Positions 39,242 through 41,484 of a DNA stretch of 41,484 nt are shown here, piece by piece; position 1 is the stretch's first letter; each line of letters starts with the position of its first letter. The stretch is taken from NCBI GenBank assembly GCA_964570325.1, contig CAZMXS010000043.1, forward strand, positions 1 to 41,484, in the 5' to 3' direction. The notes beneath the pieces were generated by a model. That model did not search any database. It saw nothing but the letters and a program-made list of their open reading frames with translations, and was not told the origin of the DNA. A program made the translations under genes and the position numbers. The DNA is from CAZMXS01 sp964570325. Lineage in GTDB: Bacteria; Verrucomicrobiota; Kiritimatiellia; CAIQIC01; CAZMXS01.

Positions 39242-39805
39242 ATGCCGGGGTGTGGACGCTGCTTTGACGCATCTTCTTTCGCCCTTTTAATGCAACATTA
39301 TGCGGATCAATGGGGCGCGTTTTTTTGTGTTTTATGTGTAGCCATCATCAAGACACGGCACCCTTTGCATCTGGAAATTCAGCGACATCGCCGGCATGTG
39401 TATGGACTTATCCGCTCTTCCTACCGGGAAAATGGCCGCGTGAAGCATACCACGCATGGACGGCTCGCGTGGATGAAAACACAAGCACGGCCGATGGATC
39501 AGGATATCTCAACCGCATGGGCCGCCGTCCGGGCGGCCTATCAGCACAAGGCGCTCGTGATCGAAATCCGGCACGGGGTCCGGCGCGGATCGTCCCGGTC
39601 AGAAGCGCAACGCGAGTTTGCGAACGCGCTTCGCGGCTTGGAATGGACAACCTTGCGCGAGTACATCGCCAGGCTATTGCCGGACCATGAGCGGGAAATG
39701 ATCGCCGATTATACCCGCTTGATCGTCAATCACGCGCAGGCTGAAAAACAACGCGGGCAGAAGCTCGGGCGGGCCAGCGATGGATACCGGGCGCGGCCTG
39801 AATAG
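39242..39805 (+). CDS. Hypothetical protein with transposase-like N-terminal motif
   Basis: The frame from ATG 39242 gives 187 residues; ATG 39290 or TTG 39365 are other possible starts, and no ribosome-binding site decides. The segment VYGLIRSSYRENGRVKHTT (54-72) resembles the N-terminal strand pair of IS1634/IS4-type transposases, but no DDE catalytic region follows. The rest is helical and charged, ending with a basic tail (KQRGQKLGRASDGYRARPE). It is either a truncated, repurposed transposase end or an accessory protein of unknown function. Confidence 0.5.
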   Translation: MPGCGRCFDASSFALLMQHYADQWGAFFCVLCVAIIKTRHPLHLEIQRHRRHVYGLIRSSYRENGRVKHTTHGRLAWMKTQARPMDQDISTAWAAVRAAYQHKALVIEIRHGVRRGSSRSEAQREFANALRGLEWTTLREYIARLLPDHEREMIADYTRLIVNHAQAEKQRGQKLGRASDGYRARPE

Positions 39806-39854
39806 ATCTCCCCCGGATAGCTAGCCGATATTCGCCGATTCAAGGGTGCGGGCT

Positions 39855-39947
39855 GTGAGTTTGGGCGATTTTTTAATAAAATCGTCTGAAGGTCTTCACT
39901 ACAGGCCCTTGAGCAATCCGGCCCCTGCAGAACACGCCCAAACTTAC
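39855..39947. repeat. Imperfect 13-base inverted repeat with internal AT-rich hairpin
   Basis: GTGAGTTTGGGCG (39855-39867) and CGCCCAAACTTAC (39935-39947) are inverted copies matching at 12 of 13 positions. A separate perfect hairpin, CGATTTT-TTAAT-AAAATCG, spans 39866-39884. The block holds no gene. It could be a small non-autonomous element or a structured transcript end. Confidence 0.4.
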
Positions 39948-40016
39948 ACCTCATCACCCCCAGAAAAGTCAGAATCGTTGTCGAATCCGCGAAGTTCGGC
40001 TAGTCCGGGACAACAA

Positions 40017-40328
40017 TCAAACCGCCACGCGGACCTTCAAACCCAGGTCATGGCTTATCGCGCCGGTCACTATAAACAAGCTCTTGCTGGTCGGGTTGCC
40101 CCGTCGGCTCAACATTCGATGCAGGGACTTTTCGCCGAAGCCGGTTTGTTTCGCCAGTTCCGCGAAGCTGATTTTCGCGTTTACCAAATCGCGCAGGATG
40201 GAAAGCCCTTCCTCGATCTGGCCCGCCAGCAGGGCGTTCATGGCTTCGGCGTACAGCGCCTTGGCAAAGCGTTCGTCCTTCTGAATCCGATTCAGAACAG
40301 TCTCTTTATATTCGCGTGTCAGGGCCAT
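40017..40328 (-). CDS. HigA-type addiction-module antitoxin
   Basis: The 103-residue protein starts at ATG 40328, after GAGAGG, four bases downstream of the toxin stop. Residues about 50-72 (KISFAELAKQTGFGEKSLHRML) form a helix-turn-helix, followed by SRRGNPTSKSLFIVTGAISHDLGLKV. This is the pattern of the antidote proteins partnered with RelE/HigB-like killers. It should bind the toxin and its own operator. The frame is intact although the toxin gene upstream is frameshifted. Confidence 0.85.
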   Translation of the reverse strand: MALTREYKETVLNRIQKDERFAKALYAEAMNALLAGQIEEGLSILRDLVNAKISFAELAKQTGFGEKSLHRMLSRRGNPTSKSLFIVTGAISHDLGLKVRVAV

Positions 40329-40332
40329 GATT

Positions 40333-40658
40333 TCACCTCTCGCTTTTACTCGCCTTGTACTTCCGCCAGCGGGTCAATGCCGCGTCAATGTCACGTTGCT
40401 GGTACCGCTTGGTGCCGCCAGCCAGCAGGATAATCAGGGTCCGACTATCGCGCCCGAAATAGACGCGATACCCCGGCCGTAATCAATCCGCGGTTCCGCC
40501 AACCCTTCCAACAGCGTCTTGACGTTGCCGAACTTCCCGGCTTCCAACCGCCTGATATACCGGTCCACGCGGGCGGCGGCCACGGCATCAAGGGCATTGA
40601 ACCAGTCGGCAAACGGCGACTGCCCACCCGCGATGTACTCCCGGATTTCAAAGGTCAT
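40333..40658 (-). pseudogene. RelE/HigB-like toxin gene with one-base frameshift
   Basis: Translation from ATG 40658 gives MTFEIREYIAGGQSPFADWF, then ARVDRYIRRLEAGKFGNVKTL and EPRIDYG. The frame then leaves the family pattern at 40471-40476. Moving by one base restores PGYRVYFGRDSRT, LIILLAGGTKRYQQRDI and ALTRWRKYK up to the stop at 40333. Adding one C at the GGCCGGGG run would rebuild an intact 108-residue killer protein of the RelE/HigB superfamily. Such toxins cleave mRNA at the ribosome. The lesion could be real or a base-calling error in a G/C run. Confidence 0.75.
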
Positions 40659-41330
40659 GTTATGATGGCACCACAAAAGATACTTATGTCCACTCGCCAG
40701 CGCCAGCAGTTCAACCTTGATCTGGTCGGCGGTCTTACTGGTCCACTTGTCGGCCAGTGCCCGGACCTGGGCCTTGAACGCGGCCAGCGGATCGCCCGCC
40801 GGAAGGGCCTTGGGTGCGGTATCGCCCATGACGGACGGCAGCGCGGCTACGGCCAGCTTTAACGCGCCCTCGCCCGCGTGGGTGTAGGTGTCGTGCATGG
40901 CAAGGTGCTGTCCCCCACAATCGCCATTGTCACGCTCAAGGGTGCCCCGGCTTCGCGTAGCAGGCTCACGGCGCTATGGCGCAGACTGTGAAACCCAGCG
41001 CTCACCGCTTTGCGGACGCCGTTTCCATCACGCTTGGGTTGCAGTCCGCACTTCTCGACATGCGCTTGAACGTGTTGGCCGTTACGCCAACGCGGCATAG
41101 TCGCCGGCGGTGTCTTTGGTCACGTCGCGCATGAATACCATATCCGGGTGCGCCTCTTTCAGTCAGCGCCCGAAAGAACCCCATTGAAGCGCATAGGTGG
41201 CTAGCGTCGCCGGTCCCGAATCGGGCCGATGCTGTGCCCGCTCAAAAGCATTCCATGCGGCGGCAATAGTCTTGCCCGGTGGTTTACAACAAAATCCGAC
41301 CTTCATTCTGATTGAGCAAAACGGGGCCAT
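40659..41330 (-). pseudogene. Relic of a tyrosine recombinase (phage-type integrase)
   Basis: From about ATG 41330 the minus strand encodes a core-binding-domain-like part (AAAWNAFERAQHRPDSGPAT, then TYALQWGSFGR). An in-frame TGA follows where Trp is expected, and the sequence goes on LKEAHPDMVFMRDVTKDTAG to a stop. In another frame from 41098 the catalytic C-terminus resumes with FHSLRHSAVSLLREAGAP (the HxLRH box) and TMAIVGDST. One missing base then separates this from MHDTYTHAGEGALK, which holds the nucleophilic Tyr. The central region with the first catalytic Arg is absent. The gene therefore carries a nonsense codon, an internal deletion near 41100 and a frameshift near 40900. Confidence 0.75.
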
Positions 41331-41366
41331 GAGAAAAGACCATGCGGCGCCTGACGCCGGATTTGT

Positions 41367-41395
41367 TTGATCTATGCTCAGACTTACCGCATAAT
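41367..41395 (+). promoter_or_regulatory. Promoter-like sequence pointing out of the right edge
   Basis: TTGATC (41367-41372, four of six) and CATAAT (41390-41395, five of six) are 17 bases apart. They would drive a gene beginning beyond the window. No coding frame starts before the edge. Confidence 0.4.
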
Positions 41396-41416
41396 ATGGT
41401 CGAAGCAGGAATCAAC

Positions 41417-41433
41417 ACCGCACTGTGTGCGGT
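41417..41433 (+). other. Perfect hairpin after the right-edge promoter
   Basis: ACCGCAC-TGT-GTGCGGT forms a seven-base stem with a three-base loop about 15 bases after the predicted transcription start. Flanking GGAA/TTCC could extend it, and a moderately T-rich stretch follows. It may be a leader hairpin or attenuator. Confidence 0.35.
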
Positions 41434-41484
41434 TCCTCGTCTTTGGCCTTTTCTAGATAACGAATAAAGAAAGTGAAGATTCTG

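Larger units (their letters stand above)
38957..41484. mobile_element. Probable decayed integrative element next to tRNA-Leu
   Basis: Everything to the right of the tRNA gene differs from the chromosome to its left: short or broken genes, a toxin-antitoxin module, inverted repeats and a ruined tyrosine recombinase. This is the usual look of an old tRNA-integrated island. No second copy of the tRNA 3' end is found inside the window, so the far attachment site, if it exists, is beyond the right edge and the limits are uncertain. Confidence 0.45.

Overview
The window is G+C-rich DNA from a Gram-negative-type bacterium. It carries an LPS Kdo transferase, a TolC-type outer-membrane efflux protein, an IPTL-CTERM sorting signal, and large secreted proteins with thrombospondin-type-3-like calcium repeats. 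With the bacterial microcompartment (BMC) locus, this suggests the Planctomycetes-Verrucomicrobia-Lentisphaerae-Kiritimatiellota neighbourhood. That placement is inferred from gene content; there is no rRNA in the window.

Left part (1-20.1 kb). A secreted or membrane-anchored protein is cut by the left edge. It is followed by a leftward operon pgi-tolC-macA-like-ABC ATPase-FtsX/MacB permease. A large secreted beta-helix/SGNH-like protein comes next, then a rightward cluster waaA, DUF155/RMD1-like protein, PduO-type cobalamin adenosyltransferase, murB. fmt lies on the opposite strand directly behind a VapBC toxin-antitoxin pair whose promoter and palindromic operator are visible. Then come a secreted endonuclease/exonuclease/phosphatase-fold protein, an iron-type alcohol dehydrogenase and an IPTL-CTERM protein.

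Central part (20.3-38.5 kb). A TIGR03916 radical SAM / TIGR03915 pair forms its own leftward unit. The rest is the main interest: two divergent operons around a 262-base control region. The leftward operon encodes a flavoprotein, an RbsABC-type sugar importer, a ribulokinase-like FGGY kinase and an L-fucose-isomerase-like isomerase, and it ends at a terminator. The rightward operon encodes an RpiB-DeoC fusion, BMC-T, BMC-H, BMC-P, a PduP-like CoA-acylating aldehyde dehydrogenase, BMC-T, BMC-P, BMC-P, phosphopentomutase DeoB and a pyrimidine-nucleoside phosphorylase.

These genes fit one pathway. Deoxynucleosides are phosphorolysed to deoxyribose 1-phosphate, converted to deoxyribose 5-phosphate by DeoB, and cleaved by DeoC inside the shell to glyceraldehyde 3-phosphate and acetaldehyde. 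The aldehyde dehydrogenase traps the acetaldehyde as acetyl-CoA. The RpiB half offers an entry or exit for ribose/ribulose 5-phosphate, which the kinase/isomerase arm could feed. An amphipathic helix at the aldehyde dehydrogenase N-terminus recurs between the two halves of the RpiB-DeoC fusion and looks like a shared cargo-targeting peptide.

Right end (38.9-41.5 kb). A tRNA-Leu(CAA) gene is followed by what looks like a decayed integrative element. It holds a small unknown protein, inverted repeats, a HigBA-type module whose toxin gene has a one-base frameshift, and a tyrosine-recombinase relic with a nonsense codon, an internal deletion and a frameshift.
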